Assembly (NCBI RefSeq): GCF_000524195.1
Contig: NW_020170508.1
Span: forward strand, 130,315-194,314
Direction of reading: 5' to 3'
DNA from: Echinococcus granulosus
Lineage: Eukaryota > Platyhelminthes > Cestoda > Cyclophyllidea > Taeniidae
DNA: 64,000 nucleotides
Position numbers and translations under genes: made by a program. Every line of letters begins with the position of its first letter. The first letter of the stretch is position 1. A model generated the notes under the pieces. That model did not search any database. It saw nothing but the letters and a program-made list of their open reading frames with translations, and had not been told where the DNA came from. This document shows, piece after piece, positions 1 through 9,500 of the stretch.

Positions 1-421
1 CCTGACGAGTTCGTGTCTCGCCATTGTCATGACTCCACGATGGAGTGCACAATTTAGTTGAAATAATACATGCAATCAATTTAATTGTGCTATCTGGTAC
101 GTTTTTTTTTTCTTTTTTGCATAGAGCTCGAGAATTAAGACAGTAGAGGGTGCCTGACATTACTTTGAAATGTCTGAATCACTACTCTTTTCTACTTCTT
201 GTAAGCAATGATGCGAAAGCGTGACTAGAAATTTTGAGTGCGATTTTTGTAACCCACGTGCAACAGGGACACTCCTTTACCTTCTTTGATGTTTGACTTG
301 TGCTGTCTAGAGGTGGTGGATGGGTCATCATAATTGATCCCCTGGCATCCTGTGACTTGGACTCACGTGACAGAGGATCAATCTCGGCTACGGTGGATGC
401 TCGTGAAGGTGTGTAGGTATC
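1..421. other. 5' flank of the first cysteine-rich gene
   Basis: No coding region is supported here. A strong polypyrimidine run (about 101-119) followed by GCATAG at 119-124 looks like a 3' splice acceptor (cis or trans) that could start the 5' UTR exon of the gene at 422. CACGTG occurs near 256 and again within the conserved block at 352-371. If huntingtin begins upstream of the window, this stretch is also part of a large huntingtin intron. Confidence 0.4.
352..371 (+). promoter_or_regulatory. Conserved E-box block upstream of paralogue 1
   Basis: GTGACTTGGACTCACGTGAC lies 50 bp before the ATG at 422. The block at 1814-1833, 34 bp before the ATG of the second paralogue, matches it at 17 of 20 positions. 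Both contain TCACGTGAC, which includes the palindromic E-box CACGTG and resembles bHLH-ZIP (TFEB/MITF/USF type) sites. Conservation so close to both starts suggests a core promoter or 5' UTR element retained after the tandem duplication. Function is inferred. Confidence 0.5.
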
Positions 422-1510
422 ATGAATTTCGAAAGTTCTGCCTGTTCTCCCCGTCACGCCTGCGGTGTTCCGCATCGCGAATTTGATCCTCAGTGTGATG
501 AGCATCTCTACATTAATTTGGACTGCATGTCCCCGGGGACGCCCATGGTGGCATTTGATGACAAATACAAATGCTGTGTGGAACAGGGTGTAGAAATACC
601 CGTCTTCATAGCAGGTCCGTTGATGGTATTGCGTACTCTCGTTGAAAGGAGTCAAGATTGCAACTCTGGCAGTTTCTTCGATTGTCTCGACTATACTGCA
701 ATATACGATCCAACACCAGAGAATCCTCAGTGTTTGGTTTGCTGCCTAGTGCGGTGGCTGCTGACGCAATGTTGCAGTTTTCAGGAGTGTATGGATAGCT
801 TGTACAACCATGACCAGATAGTCGTGTTTGAAGTGATGCGAGAGATTGTTGTTCGCCTGCAACCCAAGCCACTGTCCATTTCACCTCGACATATTGAACA
901 TGCAAAGCGGTTCAACTACATCGGTCTGCCATTCCATAACTTCTTGCTCTGCCCCATCGGCTCCAATTCTACCATGAAATGCGCTGATTGGACTACACAG
1001 TTGCTGGGTTCATTGGAGTGGACAAATGGATTTATGTACCTCATGTACTTGGACATCGGTGATCGAGGCATACACAGCCACGTGGCGCGCTTCATCCTCG
1101 TTAATATTATCCGAATTTTGCGTCGATACAGCGAGGTTGCGTTTCCTCCGCAGTGTGATTCAGGGTTTCCACAATACTACATGCTTGAGGCTGTCCGATG
1201 CCATCAGAGAGCAGCACTACAACCAATCATGAAGTTGGCAAGATCGCTCTTCTTGGCCCTCCTCGAATACAACCCGGATGGGTTTGTGTGTGAAACTCCA
1301 CCAGTGCCGGGCTATCGGAAGGAGGAAGGCTACTCCTATCAACACAATATGCGACGCATTATGGAGAATATTTTAATGATGAATGTTACTGATATATTCT
1401 ACAACAACGTGGACCTTAATTGCACAATTGTTCATACCCTTGAGAATCACGATACGCCCAACACTTGCGCATGTCGGTTCGCCCAAGCCCTTGAAAAGGA
1501 GGACTGCTAA
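422..1510 (+). CDS. Uncharacterised cysteine-rich protein, tandem paralogue 1 (362 aa)
   Basis: Single uninterrupted frame from ATG 422 to TAA 1508-1510, with no introns, unlike the neighbouring genes. I do not recognise the family. It aligns with the gene at 1868-3016 over most of its length. The best-conserved core begins near residue 97 (PTPENPxC, VCCLVxWLLTxC, then ECxxxLY, VxEVMxEIxxR, KPLxIS). Further matches are a hydrophobic stretch (ARFILVNIIRILRR), MNVTDIFYNN, and a cysteine-containing C-terminus (CxCRxAxxLE). There is no signal peptide or clear membrane segment, so it is probably an intracellular helical protein. Many cysteines are shared by both copies, suggesting metal binding or conserved packing; no standard zinc-finger spacing is obvious. 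AATAAA at 1611 supports a complete transcription unit. It may be a lineage-specific, fast-evolving family. Confidence 0.75.
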   Translation: MNFESSACSPRHACGVPHREFDPQCDEHLYINLDCMSPGTPMVAFDDKYKCCVEQGVEIPVFIAGPLMVLRTLVERSQDCNSGSFFDCLDYTAIYDPTPENPQCLVCCLVRWLLTQCCSFQECMDSLYNHDQIVVFEVMREIVVRLQPKPLSISPRHIEHAKRFNYIGLPFHNFLLCPIGSNSTMKCADWTTQLLGSLEWTNGFMYLMYLDIGDRGIHSHVARFILVNIIRILRRYSEVAFPPQCDSGFPQYYMLEAVRCHQRAALQPIMKLARSLFLALLEYNPDGFVCETPPVPGYRKEEGYSYQHNMRRIMENILMMNVTDIFYNNVDLNCTIVHTLENHDTPNTCACRFAQALEKEDC

Positions 1511-1610
1511 CTCCACCACATTTGAAGCGAAACGAAAAAAAAGAAGCAGGAAAGATGTCTTGAACTATGGCATGCCATCAAGACTGTGAATGCTAAATTC
1601 AACCAAAACT

Positions 1611-1616
1611 AATAAA
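1611..1616 (+). terminator. Polyadenylation signal AATAAA, paralogue 1
   Basis: AATAAA lies 101 bp after the TAA of the first cysteine-rich gene and before the promoter block of the second. This supports separate transcription of the two copies. Confidence 0.5.
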
Positions 1617-1813
1617 TTTACGAAATATGTGGGGCGTTGATTTTAGTATTTCACTTGCCGATGTGGGGGATAAGTCCTAGGGTGTTAGGTTAGGCGGTAA
1701 TTTTGATCATAATTGTGTCAGGCGCGTTGGTGTAGGGGTCATAGCTGTGGTCCCGGCACCATCCACCACTGCTCTGCACGATTCCGGAGCCAAAATCGGG
1801 AAATTGAGAGCTC

Positions 1814-1833
1814 GTGACTTAGTTTCACGTGAC
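1814..1833 (+). promoter_or_regulatory. Conserved E-box block upstream of paralogue 2
   Basis: GTGACTTAGTTTCACGTGAC is the counterpart of the block at 352-371 (17/20 identical, same orientation, similar distance to ATG). In-frame reading can be extended upstream to a GTG at 1829 inside this block, but the first ATG is at 1868. I therefore treat the block as untranslated. Confidence 0.5.
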
Positions 1834-1867
1834 TCGTCTACAAGGAGTCACTTTCAACTACTGGGGC

Positions 1868-3016
1868 ATGGTGGAGGTTGAGGACCTTAGTTCAACGACA
1901 GAAGAAGAGGAAGAGGAGGAGGAGGAAGAGGAAGAAGAAGAAGGAGTAAATCCGATTCATGCCACTGACCTTGTGCATCGGGAGTACGATTCCTGTCGTG
2001 ATTCAAAGATACTAATTGATTTGGAGGACTTGCCTGCAAACACGGCTATGATGGGATTTGAGGTGACCCTTAACGCAGTAGGCGATCCACAAATCCAAAT
2101 CCCCCTTTTCGTAGCTGGACCTATGTTGATTTTTCGTCTTCAGTGCGAAAATCAACCGCCCTCTTGCTTTACCACTTTCTTAAGCAAAATGTCTGCTGAC
2201 CAACGGCGACAACCAACACCCGAGAATCCGGAATGTGAGGTTTGTTGCCTAGTTCAATGGCTGCTGACGGAGTGTCGAGACTACGAGGAGTGCTATCAAC
2301 GCCTGTACTATAAGTCTCAGGTCATTGTCTACGAGGTCATGAAGGAGATATGGCTTCGTTTTTATTTCAAACCACTGCTTATCTCACGAAAACATCTACT
2401 AGTCACTAAACAAATCAACTTTTTTACTCTCGCGTCTGGCGGACCTTTCATCTTTCCCGGAGACCCGAAACGCCGCCGGTACAATCTCGATTGGCCGTTG
2501 AAGAAGGCCAATTCGTTATTGTGGACTAATGCGATTGCCTACACACTGCGTCAGACGTTAAATTGTGGAGGCATGCAGAACGATGTTGCTTGTTTCCTCC
2601 TCTTGAATGTCATCCGAATCGTGCGGCAATTCCTTGCCGCTGTCACACCGTTCCTCCCCACTCAGGAGATTTGTGATGAATTTCTTGTTTTTGATAGTGT
2701 CCACAATTTCCCTCTCATTGCGCACCCAGTGGTTGTGTTATTCGCGACGGATGTGAGTAATCTCCTCCTTCGACTGGATGACTTTTGGAATGTCAACGAG
2801 TGCGGTCAAGAGGAGTGTGCATGCGATGACCTGGAGAGGTATGACTCTTACACCTATAAGTCGGCAATGAATCTCCTCCTCATGAATATGACCCGCATTT
2901 TCTATAGAAACAATTCGACACAGTTATACGTGCACTATCACGACTGTCAGCGACACCCAGAACGCTGTCTCTGTCGATATGCTCGATTTTTGGAACAGAC
3001 CGACCAAAAATGCTAA
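1868..3016 (+). CDS. Uncharacterised cysteine-rich protein, tandem paralogue 2 (382 aa)
   Basis: Intronless frame from ATG 1868 to TAA 3014-3016. It is the tandem paralogue of the gene at 422-1510, same strand, about 360 bp downstream. The shared core starts near residue 116 (PTPENPEC, EVCCLVQWLLTEC, EECYQRLYY, VYEVMKEI, KPLLIS). Later matches are ACFLLLNVIRIVRQ, MNLLLMNMTRIFYRNN and a C-terminal CLCRYARFLEQ. Copy 2 has an extra run of 14 glutamates at residues 12-25 (GAA/GAG mix, nt 1901-1942), absent from copy 1. I start at 1868 because it is the first ATG; the region upstream matches copy 1's non-coding block. Function unknown. Divergence is high outside the core, so the duplication is not recent or the family evolves fast. 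Confidence 0.75.
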   Translation: MVEVEDLSSTTEEEEEEEEEEEEEEGVNPIHATDLVHREYDSCRDSKILIDLEDLPANTAMMGFEVTLNAVGDPQIQIPLFVAGPMLIFRLQCENQPPSCFTTFLSKMSADQRRQPTPENPECEVCCLVQWLLTECRDYEECYQRLYYKSQVIVYEVMKEIWLRFYFKPLLISRKHLLVTKQINFFTLASGGPFIFPGDPKRRRYNLDWPLKKANSLLWTNAIAYTLRQTLNCGGMQNDVACFLLLNVIRIVRQFLAAVTPFLPTQEICDEFLVFDSVHNFPLIAHPVVVLFATDVSNLLLRLDDFWNVNECGQEECACDDLERYDSYTYKSAMNLLLMNMTRIFYRNNSTQLYVHYHDCQRHPERCLCRYARFLEQTDQKC

Positions 3017-3576
3017 ATTGTTTTTTTTATTGGCGAAAAAGAAAACTCAATTCCTGGCCCGTTTTGTCTTAAGCGAGCGTGAATGTCCGTGGTAATGGTA
3101 TTGGAACTGGGTTTAAGCGTTGACTTCAGTAAAAAATAAAGATTTTTGCGTCATTTCATTCCTTTTTCAGCGGCGAATGCAAAAAAGTACTTTCACAGAT
3201 GTCGTGCTGAGAGGTCATAGTCCTTCTACTTATTTTTTGAGTAGCATTAATATTTTGGTTAATTACCAGAGTTTGGAAGTGATCTTGTCTAAGCATCCCA
3301 TGCGACCGGGGCTATCCAACACGTCGACTGCCTCCTAAGATGGTGGTAGCCGCAAAAATTTTTGCTTCAGAAGGAAAGGAATGGGGTTGTCATGTCTAGG
3401 CGTGGGTTTGTTTAAATTATAAACTCATTTCCCTCCTCTTCCGGTTGTCGATGAGTGAATTTGAGCCGAGACACCTAATTGGGTACATCCGCGACCACGA
3501 GAAAATGAAAAAAGAAACTCAATCTAGCTTATTGTACACTCATCTGTACTCTTTTTTCTCTACTTTCCATCCATAG
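3017..3576. other. Spacer between paralogue 2 and the first huntingtin exon
   Basis: AATAAA at 3135-3140 probably serves the gene ending at 3016. A small ORF (3120-3338) follows a polypyrimidine-AG but has no recognisable similarity. I looked here for the huntingtin exon that should precede 3577 and found no convincing match. The stretch ends with a pyrimidine-rich acceptor at about 3550-3576. Confidence 0.4.
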
Positions 3577-6500
3577 TCGTCTTTCTCGGAGCCGTCGACG
3601 GAGGACCTTACGATGAATCTGTTGGCAGCCACTTTGCTCGCATTTTCACGATTGATGGAGGTACTACGCTTTGCCGAAGTGGTGGCCTGGGTTGAAGAGG
3701 TCCTTTGCTACCTTGAAGCTGCCTTTGTGTGGAACCCAACCCTCGTCCTCGATGCTGCCGTCAATGTACGCACTTGGAGTCTACCCATTTATGATTAAAA
3801 AGTAGTGATGATGGGATAGAGTTGAGATTTGGCTGAGGTGCTGTCATAGATGGGTTCATGAATGCGGCTGGACAATCCCAGGATACCTAGCTTCGCAAAT
3901 CTGCTTTAGTATTTAGCTGATCCTCTTCATGGAGAGATTTGTCTCGTGGGCAACTTTGCTGCAGATTGTGTGTAGGAAAAGCGTTCAGTTGAATATCTGT
4001 ATGGACGACTGCTGTGCTGTAGGCTGGAGATAGAATCCCCGTGGCTAGGACCACTACATTGTTTGAGTTTGCCGTTGCTGTACTGTGCTGTACTTGGAGC
4101 CTCCCTTGGATAGGAGCAAGTATTACCTAAGTTCGTGTTTGGCACCCTTGTTTGCGCGGAATTTCGGGCATGATCAATAAGCAGCGGAATGTCCTTTTTT
4201 ACCGTTGCATTCTTTCAGCTTTTGAGAGCTTTATTCGGTACTAACCTGACGAGCGTCTGGAATCCTGAATTAGCAGACAAATTCCGCTCCGTTTTGGACC
4301 CTAAGACATCGACAATGACTGGTAGGAATGCTATTCCTGTGTTTCTTGTTTCATCTATTCCACCCCACCCTAATTTCATTTGCCACCGAACAAGGCGCTG
4401 ATGGCCTGGACGTCCAAATCCGACACCTCTGTGAGGCACACTTCGAAATCGCGGAAAAGTTCTGCTCCTTCAATACTATTGGCCGATCATTTTTGGACTG
4501 GTTGTACGCCGCGCGTCAATTTAATCAGCCAGCTATGCTTCGTCCCTCCTCTCTACCCTCTAATATTCAACAGGTGTGATCATTTCTTGTCGAGTTACAC
4601 TTTTTAGCCCAATCTAGCCTACTACATCCGATTGTTTGAACCACTGGTGCTTCAATGTCTGCATGAATATCACCTTCGCATCGACGCGGCGGTTCAAGCG
4701 AAAATTCTTCACGTTTTGACGGTCCTAATCGAACTTGGAGTCAACTATTCCCAGTTGGATGAGGAATTCGTAAGCTGTACCTAAGTACCGAATTAAGTAG
4801 CATGCTTATTTGGTTGAAGGCGTCTAACTCTTATCCTAACTTCCTCTTCCTGTTCAACCTTTAATTTGCCATCGTTGGCATCTTTCTCTTGCGGTGTGAA
4901 AACCTCCCTGGAAGTGACCTAGCCTCGTAAACCAACTTTTTTATTCTACTTAAATTTTATTAAGTAAAAATTATTTTTTAATTTGTCGCGTATTCGCATT
5001 TAGCGCTTCCTCAAAACCGTGATGGCTCAATGCGAGTCAATGCAACACGACAATGCCACAGCCTCCTACAACCACAAAACGTCGTCCAAAGAAGTCACTC
5101 AGTTGGTGTCCAACATGTTCCAGTTCTTCGTTGCTCTCACTCATGAGAAAAAAATCAGTCTTGGCACCACTTCTGATGCAAAAACTGTGCTTTCACTGTC
5201 TGAGGTGAGTTAAATTGCCTAAAGAAGCCACATCTCATGCAGAACAATTTGTAGATTACTTTTTTTGCTTCTTGAAGGTAGTACACTTAGCGGGGGTGCT
5301 TGCGGCTGGAGGCGTGGATGTGGATTCCTTTGTTGTTCCTGCTCTTGCTCCGCTGATAATCGATGTCTATGTGGTTCGGGGCGTCCAACATCGCTCCGCT
5401 CTTCGTGTCAAGTGGCAAAATTCACAACAGCAACGTCTTATTGACTTGAAAGATCAACTATTTAAGGATCTGCGGTAAGTGCAGATTGTTCAATCGACTT
5501 ATGTTGCATATTAGCGACTGGAACGCACACCGAGAGCATCTATTGGGGTTTCTGATGCCCAAATTTATCGGGCATTCAAGGATTTTTGACTTTCTGTGTG
5601 TAATTTTGGAGGATGCCTCCTTGACGGATGCTGTTTTGAAGGTGCCGTTTGATGCTGGAAGTGATTCAACGGCAAACAAAACTGCAACTGAGGTAAGTCT
5701 AATGTCTGCTGAATTTGTCAAGGTACTTATGAGTGGGTGAACTTGATCCTCTCCCCTCCTTCACATTCATTACAGATCTGTCGACACTTTCTATCGGCCC
5801 TGGCCGACTGTCGTCTTACCATAGACACCTGTGGAGACGTAGAAGCCTGCCTTCGCCTTATTAAACGTCTAGCCTTACCACCATGGCCCACTGCAGTCAT
5901 CCATGACTTCCTCCTTCGCCAACTCATCCCCATCCTCTTTCATCGACCTGCTCAAGGCTTCCTCTTCAAAGAGGTGAGAATGACAGAGACGTCCAGTTTG
6001 TTTTTTTTGTCTATTAATCCTGACTCGCCATTTTTTGTAGTCGTTGGAGCAATTCCATCGTTGGATAGCGTGCAAGTTCGTGTGTCTTCGTTTTCTCCTC
6101 CTCCTCGCCATAAAACAACCCTCGACACTTCTGCCCGCCCTTCGTGAGTTTGTTGCCTGTGGTGAGGCAGATCCACGGACTGTTCTATTTGGGTGAGTGG
6201 ACAACTATTGAATCTCTAAATGGAATTTTATTTACCCGAAGGCCGTGTACTGCTAATGGATATCGGTAGGAGGTAAAAACGTCTTGTTGACAAGTTGCAT
6301 TACGTTTTGACCCCTTCACAATCTTTCTGTCCAAATTTTTTAGCAGTCGTTTAAAATTTTTCGTTTTTTAAGGCATTTACTGGATCTTTTGGAGACTACT
6401 TGCGAGGCTCTTCTTGCTTATCTACCGGATTTCGTGGACGAGGTCATCTCGAATTCCTCATCACCATCAACGGGAGAATCCTACCTTGCCTTCATTGGAC

Positions 6501-9500
6501 GACTGTTACTGGCTCTTGAACTGGAAATCCTAACCTTTGGTCGCCTGCGTAAGTTTTCATCACTCCATTCTATTTCTTCACGAAAGACGAAATAATAATC
6601 TTTTTGGGACCCCATTTTAGACGCTCTCTCATCGAGTAAAATACCACAAGAAAAGGTAAAACATCTTTTACCCCCTTCCTTACTCGTAACCTTAACCAAT
6701 TACCGTCTTGCTTCCCCTTCTTCAAGGTGGAACGTCTGGACGAGTTGCTGATGATCTACGGTCGTCTAAAACCCCTTCCTCTAATCCTCTGGCATCAAAT
6801 TCGTATCGAGTTATTCCGCAACCTTAGCAGAAACTATCTCCACACCGCACCATACCATCGCAATAGCGTATGCTTCCGTAGGACTGTGTTCTTGCTTAAC
6901 TTTCGAAGCAAGCAAGACGAGCCAACGGGTGACCTCAACTTTTCGCCTGCTGCTGATCTGTTGAGCCTTTTGAAGACCTCCGAGGTGCATGGAATGATTG
7001 CTTCCGTCAAAGGCGTTGAGAAACGCTTGGTGCTCCTTAAGGAGGTCCTTTCTACTCTTATCACTGGAGTTAACGACGCTAAGGTAGGCATGGAAGGAAA
7101 TTGGGAAACTCATTTTTTGTCTATGTAAAATTGATTGGCTAGCATATTCAGAGCAAAGGTTTTGAGGTGTCGATACTGAACTCGGTGTCTACTCTCTTTC
7201 GGCGATGGAAGAACTTTCAGAGATAGGTCAACCTCATCACCCTTTGGTAATCATAATATTCAAGAACGATGGAAATTTCCTAGTGAATGAGGGTGCAGTG
7301 CTTGTGGCTACTCGATTCTCCGTTTCTACAACCTGGGAATATATTTTTACTCTTTATAGACCCCTATCGAAGCTGTCGCACTGCTTGAAGACTTAAAAAA
7401 GTTGACGCAAGAGCTCTCAGGTTTGATTGCTCATAAAAGTGACAGAAAATCTGTCCTGTTGTCACTGCTTCTCCCAATCGAGAAGTGGTTTTCTCCAACT
7501 TCTCAATGCCTTATTTTTAAATTGCCTGCCATTCGAAGGGAGATGGAACTTCTTCTAGCCACTTGCCTTCGTGAAATCGACAAATCCAAGGTTTGTGAGG
7601 GAGACGATTTTTTTGTGGATCCTTCGGTTGGGGGTAGGAATGTTTATGCTTGTAAAATTGACAACTAAGCTTTGAAGAATGTCATCTTGATTGATGCCGT
7701 GTAGGCTGAATCGGCTTAAGGCACCAATTTGACTCGAATGTTCTTCGTAGATGGACGAAATTCCAGAGACCCTAGCCACATTCCTTGCCTCCCTCGATCT
7801 CCCTACCACTACCTTCTTCACTCGTGAACTTCCTGATGCTCTAACCGACTTGCGTCATCGTTTTTCGCAAGCTGTTGAGGGCGAGGCGACAGCCTCCAAC
7901 CGGGAGGGTCACTTCGTGGAGAGTCTAATCGAAGCTGCCCTGCAGAAATCCTTGCGTGTCTCCACGAAAGATGCTGGCCTGTTGGCAGCTAAACTCCTTC
8001 AACTGAGGCGCTCCAAGGGAGGCGCCAATCTTCCTGAAGCGGTGCCTCCAAGACTTCTTCAGCACATCGTTCGACTGGGTTTTGTGGAAACGATGAAGCG
8101 ATTCAATAACGACGATGTGGGGACCTTTGGGACCGATCCATTGTGGCAGCTGGGGTAGGCAATGTTTGGTCCATTGACTGCCTAGACGACTAATTGTTTC
8201 TTGCTTTGGAGATGTGGGAGATGTAGAGTAGCACCACGATCAAGAAGTACCAGGATCCGGTCCTTTAATGGTAAATTGGTCTCTCTCCAAGTTTGTAGAA
8301 ATCCAGTTCCATGAATCGGAGCTCTACAAATATGGATGATGAAGAATAGTGTCTTGATCAGAAAGTACCAAGAATGGCTCCCAAAGGCGCATCCTTCAGT
8401 TTGCATCCCTGTCTTTGATTCGCGCTGTCATCCATCACGAATGCCTGCGCTAAGCAGGGCGTCACATATATGTGACTCGTGTTCTTTATCAGTTTATGAT
8501 AGCTAGATGCTGCATATCATAGTAAACCACGTAGGATTTTGGGGCCAATCTTCCTCTGAGACTGGAACGAGGAGGTTAAAGCAACCACAAGTATAGTGAC
8601 GAATTTTGAATACCTTTATTATCCCTTTTTCAGGAAGGAACTTCTCTTCAAGAGACTCTCCACCTTCTCCCAGAGAGCCGATGGAAAAGGTAGGTAATTT
8701 GTAGCAGCCTTCGTTATCTCTTCTGTCGTCCCAAATGCACTTGGTACTAACGTCCCTAGAGAGTTCTCTGGACCTGTCACAGCGTCAACTGGCAGGACTT
8801 GCAGCAGCTACAACTGATTTTCTTCTCCTCTCCACCCGCCTCCCGCTGCCTTCTGCCTGTTCGAAGGACGAAATCAACTCAATTTCTGCCTTCCTTTGTT
8901 ATTTAATGCAGGTTAGTCTACTCCACCCCTCCTACCTCTCCACCACTTTTCTTCCAAAATACTATAATTGAAGTTGCGTCCCTCTCGTAGAATTTCATCC
9001 ATTTGACGAGTGAAATCAAGTTCCCGTGGCCTTGTCTTCTGAGCCTTCCACTTTTGACACTTCGATTATCAGTCGTGCTGTCAGCCTCAAGTGATTCGAA
9101 AGATCTGGATTCGGGGAAAATCCCACTGGAGACCTTTGTCCAATTTGCGGAAGCTCTGGATGTTTCAGGTAAGTTGGATGTGGTTGTCATGACTCGTAGT
9201 CAGGTTGGACCAGGACTTTTTGAGCCTCCCAGAGGCAGAAAGAACGCAGTTCAAAGAACACAAACTGTATACATGGAAGTAGACAGAAAATCAGCAAGAT
9301 AATAGGTCTTATATCCACCTTCCTATAGCCTCTCTTTCGCGTCCTGCCACCCTCATGGACTCGCATCCCTCCGTTGAAGTCAACGATGACGACACACGTC
9401 TAGATCACCTTATCTCACGTCTCCGTTGTCTCCTGGTGCCTCGACAACCAGGTATCTTCCGTTTCACAACCTCCGCCCACACCTTGACGCGTTTTACTGA

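Noticed and set aside
3120..3338. Possible huntingtin exon or small gene after paralogue 2
   Set aside because: The translation does not resemble the huntingtin segment expected before the 3577 exon, and there is no GT donor at its end.
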